From an uncultured Bacillaceae bacterium (GTDB taxonomy: Bacteria > Bacillota > Bacilli > Bacillales > Amphibacillaceae): a stretch of DNA of 11,346 bases. Each line of letters opens with the position of its first letter. Position 1 is the stretch's first letter. Made by a program: the position numbers and the translations under genes. Where the stretch lies: contig CALZEK010000026.1 in NCBI GenBank assembly GCA_945639745.1, forward strand, positions 1 to 11,346, written 5' to 3'. This document shows, piece by piece, positions 1 through 6,501 of the stretch. The notes beneath the pieces are model-generated. The model searched no databases. It saw nothing but the letters and a program-made list of their open reading frames with translations, and was not told where the DNA came from.

Positions 1-1
1 A

Positions 2-385
2 GCTGCAAGACCGTTTATGACTGATGGTGGCAGCATTGTCACTCAAACATACCTCGGCTCACAACAAGTTGTTAAAAACTACAATGTGATGGGTGTCGCT
101 AAAGCTGCACTTGAAGCAAGCGTGATGTATTTAGCTGAAGATGTCGGGAAAGACAATATTCGCGTCAATGCTATCTCAGCAGGTCCGATTAGGACTGTTT
201 CTGCAAAAGGTGTTTCAGGATTAAATGAAATTCATTCTGTTATTGAAGAACGCGCTCCATTACGTCGTAACACTAATCAAGATGAAGTTGGAGATGCAAC
301 AATGTTTTTAATTAGTGACCTATCTCGTGGCATCACCGGTGAGGTCATTCATGTTGATTCTGGTTATCATATTATGGGACTATAA
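2..385 (+). CDS. fabI: Enoyl-[acyl-carrier-protein] reductase, C-terminal part (5' end outside window)
   Basis: This is the NAD(P)H-dependent enoyl-ACP reductase that performs the last step of each fatty-acid elongation cycle in the cytosol. The reading frame is open from the window edge, so only about the last 127 residues are present. It shows the short-chain dehydrogenase active site in its FabI form, YNVMGVAK (Tyr-x6-Lys), with a second Tyr ten residues upstream in TYLG, as in staphylococcal and E. coli FabI. The next block, NIRVNAISAGPIRT, is the substrate-binding region of the family. The C-terminus, GEVIHVDSGYHIMGL, is the usual FabI ending, so the 3' end is intact. The gene ends in a strong hairpin shared with the convergent niaR. 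The family assignment is secure; which acyl-ACP substrates it prefers cannot be seen here. Confidence 0.95.
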   Translation, partial: AARPFMTDGGSIVTQTYLGSQQVVKNYNVMGVAKAALEASVMYLAEDVGKDNIRVNAISAGPIRTVSAKGVSGLNEIHSVIEERAPLRRNTNQDEVGDATMFLISDLSRGITGEVIHVDSGYHIMGL

Positions 386-388
386 AAT

Positions 389-423
389 AAAAGCTAAACT
401 CAAGGGTTTTGAGTTTAGCTTTT
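389..423. terminator. Bidirectional rho-independent terminator between fabI and niaR
   Basis: A perfect 15-bp inverted repeat (389-403 with 409-423) has a 5-nt loop and is flanked by A-rich and T-rich tracts, so it can terminate both the rightward fabI transcript and the leftward niaR transcript. The last bases of niaR, including part of its stop codon, lie within the right arm. Confidence 0.85.
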
Positions 424-958
424 ATTTTTCAATTAATATTCCTGCTTCTTTTAAGGCCAAACATGCCGCTTCAATTTTTTCTTGCGAGTCAGCAGTTAGT
501 GTATGAATATGCACGCCGTTTGTTAATTCAGATAATAAAGCGGCCTCTGATTGAAATATTTTATTAACAAATTCATTTGCATCAAAGCGACTGCTAATCA
601 TTAGCGACCCTGTCAACTCTCCATAAAATGCATGTTCAACCACCACATCTTTAATTGTCACACCACAATCTACAATTAACTCTAATTCTGTTAATGTTTC
701 TTCGGGTCGATGTTTACAGACAATTTGCTTTTTAAACTGTCTTGAGTCTTCTGGTTCAGAAGCATATAAGTAGCCTCGATTCGTTGCAATAATTGGCTCA
801 TCACTTACTTTTAATAATGATATATCTTGAACAATAACTTGTCTGCTTACATTTGTTTTGTTTGCTAGTTCAGTTCCTGTAATAGGTGAAGTTGAATTCT
901 TTAACGTATTTACAATCACATTTCTTCTTTCCTCACCTAATAATTTTTTATTACTCAT
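422..958 (-). CDS. niaR: NiaR (YrxA-type) nicotinate-responsive repressor of NAD biosynthesis
   Basis: This is a cytosolic transcription repressor that binds nicotinic acid as co-repressor and shuts down de novo NAD synthesis. The 178-residue length is normal. Residues about 8-65 form an HTH_11 winged helix, with the recognition region around NVSRQVIVQDISLLK. Residues about 75-175 form the 3H domain. His83, Glu91, His150 and His152 have the same spacing as the metal ligands I recall for the Thermotoga NiaR structure, so nickel-type metal binding is likely. The ATG at 958 is preceded by an AGGAGTGAC-like Shine-Dalgarno. It follows nifS by 4 nt, so the two are an operon, divergent from nadC-nadA as in Bacillus (minus nadB). 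The family assignment is firm; the targets are inferred from the neighbours. Confidence 0.93.
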   Translation of the reverse strand: MSNKKLLGEERRNVIVNTLKNSTSPITGTELANKTNVSRQVIVQDISLLKVSDEPIIATNRGYLYASEPEDSRQFKKQIVCKHRPEETLTELELIVDCGVTIKDVVVEHAFYGELTGSLMISSRFDANEFVNKIFQSEAALLSELTNGVHIHTLTADSQEKIEAACLALKEAGILIEK

Positions 959-962
959 CTTG

Positions 963-2084
963 TCACTCCTGACTTATCTTTATTAATACATTTGCTAAAT
1001 AATCCATTTCTTCTTTTGTTGTATAGCGCCCCGTTGAGATTCTTATTAATTCTTTTGCTTTATCTTCTGTTTTTCCCATGGACATCATTGTTCTTGAAGG
1101 GGATGTTTGTCCTATTTGGCAGGCACTGCCTGTCGAAATGGCAAGATTATATCGATTACATTCTAGCATAGCATATTGTCCTTGTAAGCCGTTAATTGAA
1201 ATGGCAATTATCTGATTTAATTGATTAGTTGGATGGCTGTGGATGACAATTTTATTAGATTCTTGTAGCTTGTATTCCAAGTGATTTCGCAATTCTTTTG
1301 CTTTTTGCTGATCTTCATTTAATTGCTTAATTGCTTCTTGACCTGCATAAGCAAAGGCAAGAGCACTAGGAACATCGACCGTACCCGGCCTAAAACCAAA
1401 CTCATGTGTTGTTTGTGGGTAATAAGGTTGATAACTCATTTCTTTAGAAAAATAAGTTAAGCCTATTCCTTTCGGCCCATATATTTTATGACTTGATACG
1501 GCAGCACTTGTTAAATTCATTTCTTTAAGATCTAATGGTATTTTACCATACGATTGGATCAAATCACTGTGAAAGTTAATCCCTTTAGAACTTAAGAACT
1601 TTCCAATATCTTTTATATTTTGAATGACACCAATCTCAGAATTAGTATGTTGTATCGCTACAAGAGTAGTTTCATTGGTAATACTGCCTTTTAAACGCTC
1701 AAGTGAAATAAGTCCTGTTTCATCCACATCAAGATAAGTTACTTGATAACCTTTTGTTTCAAGTTTTTTAAATAAATTATAAATTGATGAATGTTCAATT
1801 CGTGTTGTGATTAAATGTTTACCTCCGTGAGTCAAGCTTTCTAATAATGTTAAGATTGCCAATTGATTTGCTTCTGTTCCACCACTTGTAAATACAATCT
1901 CTTCAGCATCTACCCCTAATGTTCCAGCAAGTGTTGTACGCGCCTGCTTTAAAGCTTGATTGGCTTCATTGCCTAAATCGTGAAGACTACTCGCATTAGC
2001 AAAAAAACGATTATTTGCTTCTGTTAAAACTTCTAATACTTTTGGATCAATTTTAGTTGTTGCAGCATGGTCGAGATACATCAT
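963..2084 (-). CDS. nifS: Cysteine desulfurase, NifS/IscS-like, of the NAD locus
   Basis: This is a PLP enzyme that removes sulfur from L-cysteine as an enzyme-bound persulfide. In Bacillus the copy in this position matures the [4Fe-4S] cluster of NadA. The protein has 373 residues. It begins MYLDHAATTKID, the standard start of the family. His98 (IEHSS) and Lys200 (SHKIYGPKG, Schiff-base lysine) are in place, and Cys322 in STGSACQ is the catalytic cysteine on its loop. I chose the ATG at 2084, 8 nt after the GG of AAAAAAGGTG; the GTG at 2093 lies inside that Shine-Dalgarno and the ATG at 2081 is a second option. It is cotranscribed with niaR. Because a selenium pathway lies nearby, it could also release selenium from selenocysteine, but nothing in the sequence proves this. 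Confidence 0.93.
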   Translation of the reverse strand: MMYLDHAATTKIDPKVLEVLTEANNRFFANASSLHDLGNEANQALKQARTTLAGTLGVDAEEIVFTSGGTEANQLAILTLLESLTHGGKHLITTRIEHSSIYNLFKKLETKGYQVTYLDVDETGLISLERLKGSITNETTLVAIQHTNSEIGVIQNIKDIGKFLSSKGINFHSDLIQSYGKIPLDLKEMNLTSAAVSSHKIYGPKGIGLTYFSKEMSYQPYYPQTTHEFGFRPGTVDVPSALAFAYAGQEAIKQLNEDQQKAKELRNHLEYKLQESNKIVIHSHPTNQLNQIIAISINGLQGQYAMLECNRYNLAISTGSACQIGQTSPSRTMMSMGKTEDKAKELIRISTGRYTTKEEMDYLANVLIKISQE

Positions 2085-2136
2085 TATTATCACCTTTTTT
2101 ATTTTTTGTCATATGTCTTGTCATCTGTAAACTTAT

Positions 2137-2160
2137 ATGTAATCATATAGGTAATTACAT
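2137..2160. repeat. Inverted repeat ATGTAAT-N10-ATTACAT over the nifS -10 region
   Basis: Two perfect 7-bp arms (2137-2143 and 2154-2160) are separated by 10 bp and span the predicted nifS -10 box. The symmetry and position fit an operator for a dimeric repressor such as NiaR. AT-rich DNA gives such short repeats by chance fairly often, so this is only a candidate. Confidence 0.35.
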
Positions 2161-2170
2161 CATTTATCAA
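2142..2170 (-). promoter_or_regulatory. Sigma-A-type promoter of nifS-niaR
   Basis: Read on the minus strand, TTGATA (2170-2165) and TATGAT (2147-2142) are separated by exactly 17 bp, upstream of the nifS Shine-Dalgarno. The -35 box lies 3 bp from the 12-bp palindrome at 2174-2201, so a repressor bound there could block it. Confidence 0.6.
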
Positions 2171-2173
2171 TAA

Positions 2174-2201
2174 TTTTCATGTGAAAACATTCACATGAAA
2201 A
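2174..2201. promoter_or_regulatory. Perfect 12-bp palindrome, candidate NiaR operator in the nadC leader
   Basis: The arms TTTTCATGTGAA (2174-2185) and TTCACATGAAAA (2190-2201) are perfectly complementary around a 4-nt centre. The site begins at the end of an AATAAT box (2169-2174, possible nadC -10), lies 3 bp from the nifS -35 and ends just before the nadC Shine-Dalgarno. One bound dimer could therefore silence both divergent transcripts. As RNA it would form a hairpin next to the ribosome binding site. I assign it to NiaR by context, not by matching a remembered consensus. Confidence 0.6.
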
Positions 2202-2215
2202 GAAAGGAGTTAACA

Positions 2216-3043
2216 ATGGATTATTTCCAAGTAAAAGAACAACTACTCACTTTTTTGTCTGAAGATATAGGACATACAGATTTAACAAGTGATATTATTT
2301 TTTCTAATCAACATGTTGGAACAGCCAAAGTGATTGCTAAAGAATCTGGTGTTTTTTCTGGAGCTAAATTAATTACTTATGTTTATCAATTATTGTCAGA
2401 TGATATTCAAGTTACTTTACACAAAAATGACCGTGATTTGATTAAACACGGTGATATTTTAGCAACCATCTCAGGACCTGTTCGAGTTATTTTAACTGGT
2501 GAACGTGTCATGCTTAATCTAATTCAAAGAATGAGTGGCATTGCTAGTGCAACCTATAACGCTATTAAAACATTAGATAATTCTTCCATTCGCATTTGCG
2601 ATACTCGTAAAACGACACCTGGTTTTAGATTATTTGAAAAATATGCTGTCACAAGTGGAGGTGGATTTAATCATCGTCACGGTTTATATGATGGCGTTAT
2701 GATTAAAGATAACCATATCGCTTTTGCTGGATCAATAACTAAAGCAGTTAATGAAATTAAAAATAATCTTGGCCACATGGTTCCCATTGAAGTTGAAACA
2801 GAGTCCAAAGAACAAGTTAAAGAGGCAGTTAAAGCTAATGTCAATATCATTATGTTTGATAACCAAACGCCTCAAGCAATTAACCAACTTAGTCAACTTG
2901 TACCTGCTCATATCACAACAGAAGCTTCAGGTGGAATTCATTTAAATAATCTTAAGCAATATAAAAATTGTACTGTTGATTATATTTCACTAGGATTTTT
3001 AACTCACTCAGTACATTCACTAGATATTAGTCTAACTATTTAG
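2216..3043 (+). CDS. nadC: Nicotinate-nucleotide pyrophosphorylase (quinolinate phosphoribosyltransferase)
   Basis: This cytosolic enzyme converts quinolinate and PRPP to nicotinate mononucleotide with loss of CO2, the step after NadA in de novo NAD synthesis. The protein has 275 residues, normal for NadC. Family motifs occur in order: [15 protein letters not shown], then [11 protein letters not shown] with the substrate-binding Arg/Lys residues, then [22 protein letters not shown] and EASGGI. I chose the ATG at 2216 because AAAGGAG (2203-2209) ends 6 nt upstream. An in-frame ATG at 2195 lies inside the palindrome, upstream of that Shine-Dalgarno, and is unlikely. nadA follows after 14 nt, so the two are an operon. 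No nadB precedes it. Confidence 0.97.
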   Translation: MDYFQVKEQLLTFLSEDIGHTDLTSDIIFSNQHVGTAKVIAKESGVFSGAKLITYVYQLLSDDIQVTLHKNDRDLIKHGDILATISGPVRVILTGERVMLNLIQRMSGIASATYNAIKTLDNSSIRICDTRKTTPGFRLFEKYAVTSGGGFNHRHGLYDGVMIKDNHIAFAGSITKAVNEIKNNLGHMVPIEVETESKEQVKEAVKANVNIIMFDNQTPQAINQLSQLVPAHITTEASGGIHLNNLKQYKNCTVDYISLGFLTHSVHSLDISLTI

Positions 3044-3057
3044 GAGGGATTTTAAAG

Positions 3058-4170
3058 ATGGTAAATATTTTAGATTTACTTAGAGTTGATAATACTCAAA
3101 CAATGCCTGATTCATACAAACAACTAACTCATGAAGAAATGCGAGAACGTATTATTAAAATAAAAAAAGATATGGGAGAGAAGTTATTTATTCCAGCCCA
3201 CCATTATCAAAAAAACGAAGTTGTTGAATTTGCTGATACAACGGGTGATTCTTTACAACTTGCCCAGGAATGCGAAGCTAATAAAGCTGCTGAATTTATT
3301 GTTTTTTGTGGCGTACATTTTATGGCTGAAACAGCTGATATGTTAACTTCCAAAGATCAAACAGTTTTATTACCTGATCTTCGAGCTGGTTGTTCTTTAG
3401 CTGACATGGCAGATATTCAACAAACTGAAATTTGTTGGGACGTGTTACAAGAAACCTTCGGTGATACAGTTATTCCGCTTACTTACGTTAATTCTACTGC
3501 AGCAATCAAAGCTTTTGTAGGTAAAAATGGAGGTGCGACAGTAACATCTTCTAATGCTGAAAAAATGATTACTTGGGCATTTGAACAAAAAGAAAGAATT
3601 TTATTCTTACCAGACCAGCATCTTGGACGCAATGTTTCACACGATTTAGGCATACCTTTAGATAAAATGGCTGTTTGGAATCCAATTTTAAACGAATTTG
3701 AATATGATGGTAATATTCAAGATGCGCAAGTTATCCTTTGGAAAGGACATTGTTCTGTACATGAAAACTTTACAGTACAAAACATTACAGATATGCGTAA
3801 CGATATTCCTGGCATTAATATTTTAGTTCATCCAGAATGTCCTTATGAGACAGTTAAAGAAGCCGATTATGCTGGATCAACAAGTTATATTATTAATGTA
3901 ATTGATCAAGCACCAAGTGGATCTAAATGGGCAATTGGAACAGAAATGAACCTTGTCCAAAGATTGATTGAACAATATCCTGATAAAGAAATTGTTTCAT
4001 TAAATCCTAACCTATGTCCATGTATGACCATGAACCGAATTGATTTGCCTCACTTACTTTGGTCACTTGATTCGATCAAGACAAAAGAATATAAAAACAT
4101 TATTAAAGTAGATGAAAAAACAACAGAAGAATCAATTAAAGCATTAAATCAAATGTTGAAAAACGTTTAA
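3058..4170 (+). CDS. nadA: Quinolinate synthase A, [4Fe-4S] enzyme
   Basis: NadA condenses iminoaspartate with dihydroxyacetone phosphate to give quinolinate, using an oxygen-sensitive [4Fe-4S] cluster. The 370-residue length fits the longer Bacillus type. Cysteines in conserved surroundings are Cys84 ([12 protein letters not shown]), Cys112 ([10 protein letters not shown]), Cys232 (WKGHCSVH), Cys261 (HPECPYE), and Cys320 and Cys322 (NLCPCMTMN). Cys112, Cys232 and one of the last pair are the expected cluster ligands by comparison with B. subtilis. The N-terminal PAHHYQ block belongs to the substrate site. The Shine-Dalgarno AGGAGG overlaps the nadC stop, 10 nt before the ATG. NifS on the other strand is the likely sulfur donor for the cluster. 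The NadB partner that makes iminoaspartate is not in the window. Confidence 0.97.
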   Translation: MVNILDLLRVDNTQTMPDSYKQLTHEEMRERIIKIKKDMGEKLFIPAHHYQKNEVVEFADTTGDSLQLAQECEANKAAEFIVFCGVHFMAETADMLTSKDQTVLLPDLRAGCSLADMADIQQTEICWDVLQETFGDTVIPLTYVNSTAAIKAFVGKNGGATVTSSNAEKMITWAFEQKERILFLPDQHLGRNVSHDLGIPLDKMAVWNPILNEFEYDGNIQDAQVILWKGHCSVHENFTVQNITDMRNDIPGINILVHPECPYETVKEADYAGSTSYIINVIDQAPSGSKWAIGTEMNLVQRLIEQYPDKEIVSLNPNLCPCMTMNRIDLPHLLWSLDSIKTKEYKNIIKVDEKTTEESIKALNQMLKNV

Positions 4171-4181
4171 TAAATAAAAGG

Positions 4182-4211
4182 AACTTACAATGATTAATCA
4201 TTGTAAGTTTT
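4182..4211 (+). terminator. Rho-independent terminator of nadC-nadA
   Basis: A perfect 12-bp stem (4182-4193 with 4198-4209) with loop TTAA runs into a T-rich stretch, 11 nt after the nadA stop codon. Confidence 0.85.
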
Positions 4212-4234
4212 TGTCTATTTTTCATATTTTACTA

Positions 4235-4243
4235 TGATATAAT
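4235..4243 (+). promoter_or_regulatory. Extended -10 promoter of the cupin gene
   Basis: TGATATAAT is a consensus extended -10 element (TG, one base, TATAAT) 29 nt before the start codon and just after the nadA terminator. No good -35 is present at 17 bp (TTGTCT lies at 21 bp), which is tolerated for extended -10 promoters. Confidence 0.6.
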
Positions 4244-4272
4244 TAAATATATATTTAAAGGAGGCAGATAGC

Positions 4273-4602
4273 TTGTCAAAATACATCGATAAAATTATTT
4301 CAAGTAGGCAAAATCAAGCGCCAAGTCCTGATTCTTTATCTTCAAGTGCTTTTTCGAATTGGTTAGAAACCAGTAAACAACGGCTTAGAGTACTCACCTA
4401 TCCTTCTGGATATGAAGCAGACCACACCTGCTACGATGGACACGCATTTTATATTGCTTCAGGACAGATTGAAATTAAGCACGATGAAGAAGTTTCTAAA
4501 TGGAGTCAAGGTGACGCTTTTATTATTCCTGATGGCATCCCTCATTTATTAATCAATCCATTTAATGAAGATGCGAAAGTTATTGTTGTCGATCATGGTT
4601 AA
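4273..4602 (+). CDS. Small single-domain cupin protein, function unknown
   Basis: This is a 109-residue cytosolic protein. It starts at TTG, 8 nt after a strong AAGGAGG (4258-4264), and no ATG fits better. Residues about 1-30 are polar and probably flexible. The rest is a cupin beta-barrel: motif 1 is degenerate around ADHTCYDGH...ASG (residues 49-64), and motif 2 is GDAFIIPDGIPHLLIN (80-95) with His91. Possible metal ligands are His51, Cys53, His57 and His91; the standard HxH-x3-4-E pattern is not intact, so metal binding is uncertain. It has its own promoter and stands 73 nt before rocD in the same direction. Such stand-alone cupins include small enzymes and sensors; I cannot say which applies here. 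Confidence 0.85.
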   Translation: MSKYIDKIISSRQNQAPSPDSLSSSAFSNWLETSKQRLRVLTYPSGYEADHTCYDGHAFYIASGQIEIKHDEEVSKWSQGDAFIIPDGIPHLLINPFNEDAKVIVVDHG

Positions 4603-4675
4603 ATAAATATTGTTCGTTAAGTACAGTTTATTTTTGTTGATTCATCTAAAACATAATTGAATGGAGTGATTAAAC

Positions 4676-5872
4676 ATGACTAAAAGTAGTAAAGATATCA
4701 TTTCATTAACAGACGAATATGGTGCTAAAAACTATGCACCCTTACCAGTTGTTATCTCTCACGCTTCTGGGATTTGGATGACAGATCCTGAAGGAAATAA
4801 GTATATGGATTTTTTAAGTGCATATTCATCAGTTAATCAAGGACATCGCCATCCTAAAATCGTGAATGCTTTAAAAAAACAAGCAGATCGCGTGACATTA
4901 ACATCACGCGCTTTTCATAACGATCAATTAGGTCCATGGTATGAAAAAATTTGTAAATTAACGAATAAAGAGATGGCCTTACCGATGAACACCGGCGTCG
5001 AGGCAGTTGAAACAGCAATTAAAGCTGCACGTCGATGGGCTTATGAAGTTAAAGGTGTTCAACATGATCGAGCTGAGATTATTGCTTGTGTTAATAATTT
5101 TCACGGCAGAACAATGACAGCGGTTTCACTTTCGTCTGAAAATGAAAGTAAGAAAATTTACGGACCGATTTTACCTGGATTCAAACTCATTCCTTTTGGT
5201 GATCTAAATGCTTTAAAAGAGGCAATCAATGAAAATACAGCAGGATTCTTAATTGAACCTATTCAAGGTGAAGCTGGTGTCAATCTACCTCCTGATGGTT
5301 TTCTAAAAGAAGCTTATGAATTATGTCAGTCTGAAAATGTTTTATTTATAGCTGATGAAATTCAAGCTGGTCTTGGACGCAGTGGGAGATTTCTAGCATG
5401 TGATTGGGAGGAAGTTGAACCTGATATCATTATTTTAGGTAAGGCACTTGGTGGAGGTGTTTTTCCCATTTCTTGTGTAGTCGCAGATAAATCGATTTTA
5501 GGATTATTTGAACCTGGTTCGCACGGATCAACTTTTGGTGGAAATCCACTCGCTTGTGCTGTTTCAATTGCTGCACTCGATGTAATTGTTGATGAAAAAT
5601 TACCTGAACGTTCAGAAGCATTAGGTCATTATTTTAAATCTGAACTTGAAAAAATAAACAGTCCTTTAATTAAAGAAATTCGTGGAAGGGGTTTATTTAT
5701 TGGAGTTGAACTAACAGAACTAGCCCGCCCCTATTGCCAACAACTGATGCAATTAGGTTTACTCTGTAAAGAAACGCATGATTATGTGATTCGTTTAGCG
5801 CCACCATTGATTATTGAAAAAGAAAACTTAAATTGGGCGCTTGATAAAATTAAGTTAGTTTTAGAAAAATAA
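4676..5872 (+). CDS. rocD: Ornithine aminotransferase
   Basis: This PLP-dependent class-III aminotransferase moves the delta-amino group of ornithine to 2-oxoglutarate, giving glutamate semialdehyde and glutamate; it links arginine breakdown to proline and glutamate. The protein has 398 residues, the size of bacterial RocD. Diagnostic blocks are [17 protein letters not shown] (residues 44-60), [20 protein letters not shown] (104-123), FHGRT (142-146), [13 protein letters not shown] (226-238) with the PLP-pyridine aspartate Asp227, Lys256 in LGKALGGG as the Schiff-base lysine, and [13 protein letters not shown]. The absence of acetylornithine-specific changes and the roc-type N-terminus favour RocD over ArgD. 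GGAGTG lies about 8 nt before the ATG. No other roc genes are adjacent, and it ends at a bidirectional terminator. Confidence 0.96.
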   Translation: MTKSSKDIISLTDEYGAKNYAPLPVVISHASGIWMTDPEGNKYMDFLSAYSSVNQGHRHPKIVNALKKQADRVTLTSRAFHNDQLGPWYEKICKLTNKEMALPMNTGVEAVETAIKAARRWAYEVKGVQHDRAEIIACVNNFHGRTMTAVSLSSENESKKIYGPILPGFKLIPFGDLNALKEAINENTAGFLIEPIQGEAGVNLPPDGFLKEAYELCQSENVLFIADEIQAGLGRSGRFLACDWEEVEPDIIILGKALGGGVFPISCVVADKSILGLFEPGSHGSTFGGNPLACAVSIAALDVIVDEKLPERSEALGHYFKSELEKINSPLIKEIRGRGLFIGVELTELARPYCQQLMQLGLLCKETHDYVIRLAPPLIIEKENLNWALDKIKLVLEK

Positions 5873-5876
5873 AATT

Positions 5877-5910
5877 AAAAAGCTACACACAAATTAGTGC
5901 GTAGCTTTTT
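5877..5910. terminator. Bidirectional terminator between rocD and the hesB-like gene
   Basis: AAAAAGCTAC (5877-5886) and GTAGCTTTTT (5901-5910) pair. After one A-C mismatch, CAC/GTG continues the stem around a 6-nt loop. A and T tracts at both ends allow termination in either direction. Confidence 0.8.
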
Positions 5911-5917
5911 AATAATT

Positions 5918-6208
5918 TTATAAATCAACTAATCTGTATCCGCCACCAAACATACCTTCTTTATAATCTAATTGAACATTATCAAAGTAGTATGATTGAC
6001 TTGAATGGATTACAAATTTAACACCATCAACTTCTGTTACTGTATCTTCTGAGTTCGTTGACTCATCCAGAGCCAATTGTAAACTAGGGCCACCTCACCC
6101 AACACTCATATAAAGGCGAATAAATGGCTCTTTAACATCTGGTGAGATTCCTTCTAATTCTTCTTTAATCTTTTCAACAGCCAAATCTGATACTTTAAGC
6201 AATAACAT
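5918..6208 (-). CDS. HesB-like selenoprotein (IscA/HesB fold) with in-frame UGA-Sec at residue 38
   Basis: This is a 96-residue A-type (HesB/IscA-like) protein, read by translating the UGA at 6097-6095 as selenocysteine. The start is MLLLKVSDLAVEKIKEEL. Sec38 sits in SVGUGGPSLQLALDES, where IscA proteins carry their first cluster cysteine, and HesB-like selenoproteins with this motif are a known family. The protein ends GGGYRLVDL without the C-terminal CxC of true IscA, and it has no cysteine at all, so Sec38 is its only thiol-like residue. AAAGGTGGTG precedes the ATG at 6208. A 7-bp SECIS-type hairpin follows the UGA. It lies 31 nt after the small two-Sec gene and probably shares its promoter. 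Its biochemical job is not established; iron-sulfur, selenium or redox roles are possible. Confidence 0.92.
6058..6076 (-). promoter_or_regulatory. bSECIS hairpin for Sec38 of the HesB-like gene
   Basis: On the minus-strand mRNA, UUGGCUC pairs with GAGUCAA (7 bp, one G-U) around the loop UGGAU. The loop's second base is G, 27 nt after the UGA. This matches the bacterial SECIS rule as I recall it: a loop of 3-14 nt with G in the first two bases, 16-37 nt downstream of the UGA. Confidence 0.75.
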
Positions 6209-6239
6209 CACCACCTTTCTTGGATATTAACTTATTTTC

Positions 6240-6392
6240 TTAAAAAAAACGTGAAATAATAAAGATGACTCCTACCAGGAGCCAAACATAAACAGCTGGT
6301 CATATTGGAGGTAGAGACCTCTTTTTTGACGTGTTTATTTTTTTTGATCCTCAACTGCCTGTACGACAAGTTTTATTTTCTTTTTCTTTCAA
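6240..6392 (-). CDS. Putative small membrane selenoprotein with two in-frame UGA-Sec codons; family not recognised
   Basis: Reading two UGAs (6353-6351 and 6302-6300) as Sec gives 50 residues from TTG 6392 to TAA 6240. The N-terminus is polar and basic, with Cys9 and Sec14 in TCRTGSUGSKK and then KKRSLPPIUP with Sec31. Residues 33-46, AVYVWLLVGVIFII, form one membrane segment, and the protein ends SRFF. The positive-inside rule puts the N-terminus and both Sec residues on the cytosolic side, Sec31 at the membrane surface. I prefer TTG 6392, 10 nt after TTTAGGAG; GTG 6401 is too close to it. The frame is also open to a TTG at 6434 (64 residues), with a poorer Shine-Dalgarno. A promoter lies upstream, each UGA has a downstream hairpin, and neighbours on both sides are selenoproteins. 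Function unknown; a random open frame is the alternative. Confidence 0.72.
6267..6283 (-). promoter_or_regulatory. bSECIS hairpin for the second UGA (Sec31) of the small protein
   Basis: GGCUCCU pairs with AGGAGUC (7 bp, one G-U) around the 3-nt loop GGU. The loop begins with G, 24 nt after the UGA at 6302-6300. Its stem length resembles that of the hesB-like hairpin. No U-run follows at once, so a terminator is less likely. Confidence 0.7.
6308..6321 (-). promoter_or_regulatory. Possible SECIS hairpin for the first UGA (Sec14) of the small protein
   Basis: GAGGU pairs with ACCUC around loop CUCU, about 30 nt after the UGA at 6353-6351. That loop has no G. An alternative fold, AGA-GGUC-UCU, shows the loop GGUC as in E. 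coli fdhF but has only 3 bp. Support is weaker than for the other UGA. Confidence 0.4.
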
Positions 6393-6457
6393 ATAAGTCA
6401 CGCTCCTAAATAAATCTTCTATAACCTCGACCAACTACCTATAGCCCTATACGTATC

Positions 6458-6485
6458 ATTATAAAGTTATCTGAATACTTTTCAA
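6458..6485 (-). promoter_or_regulatory. Sigma-A-type promoter for the small selenoprotein and hesB-like genes
   Basis: On the minus strand, TTGAAA (6485-6480) and a perfect TATAAT (6463-6458) are 16 bp apart. The -35 box begins 16 nt after the selD stop codon. Transcription would start near 6451, about 60 nt before TTG 6392 and 17 nt before TTG 6434. Confidence 0.65.
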
Positions 6486-6501
6486 CTTATTAAACTTATT
6501 T

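Noticed and set aside
315..506. Rightward open frame over the fabI end and the niaR end
   Set aside because: It crosses the terminator and overlaps two clear genes; its composition is not protein-like.
4603..4675. Separate rocD promoter (CATAAT near 4651 with a T-rich -35)
   Set aside because: The boxes are poor and spacing is only loosely right; rocD may be read from the cupin promoter.
6267..6283. Terminator for selD or the small gene
   Set aside because: The hairpin lies inside the open frame, no U-run follows at once, and its distance and loop fit a SECIS better.
6338..6345. Frameshift at the A8 run inside the small two-Sec gene
   Set aside because: A first reading by eye suggested a frame change here. 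Recounting each base by coordinate showed that the Cys9/Sec14 part and the membrane segment are in the same frame, so no shift is needed.
6240..6501. UGA decoded as tryptophan or a degraded pseudogene
   Set aside because: TGG codons are used for Trp in the same gene and its neighbours, stops elsewhere include TAA and TAG, and a full Sec machinery lies alongside, so Sec decoding is the simpler reading.
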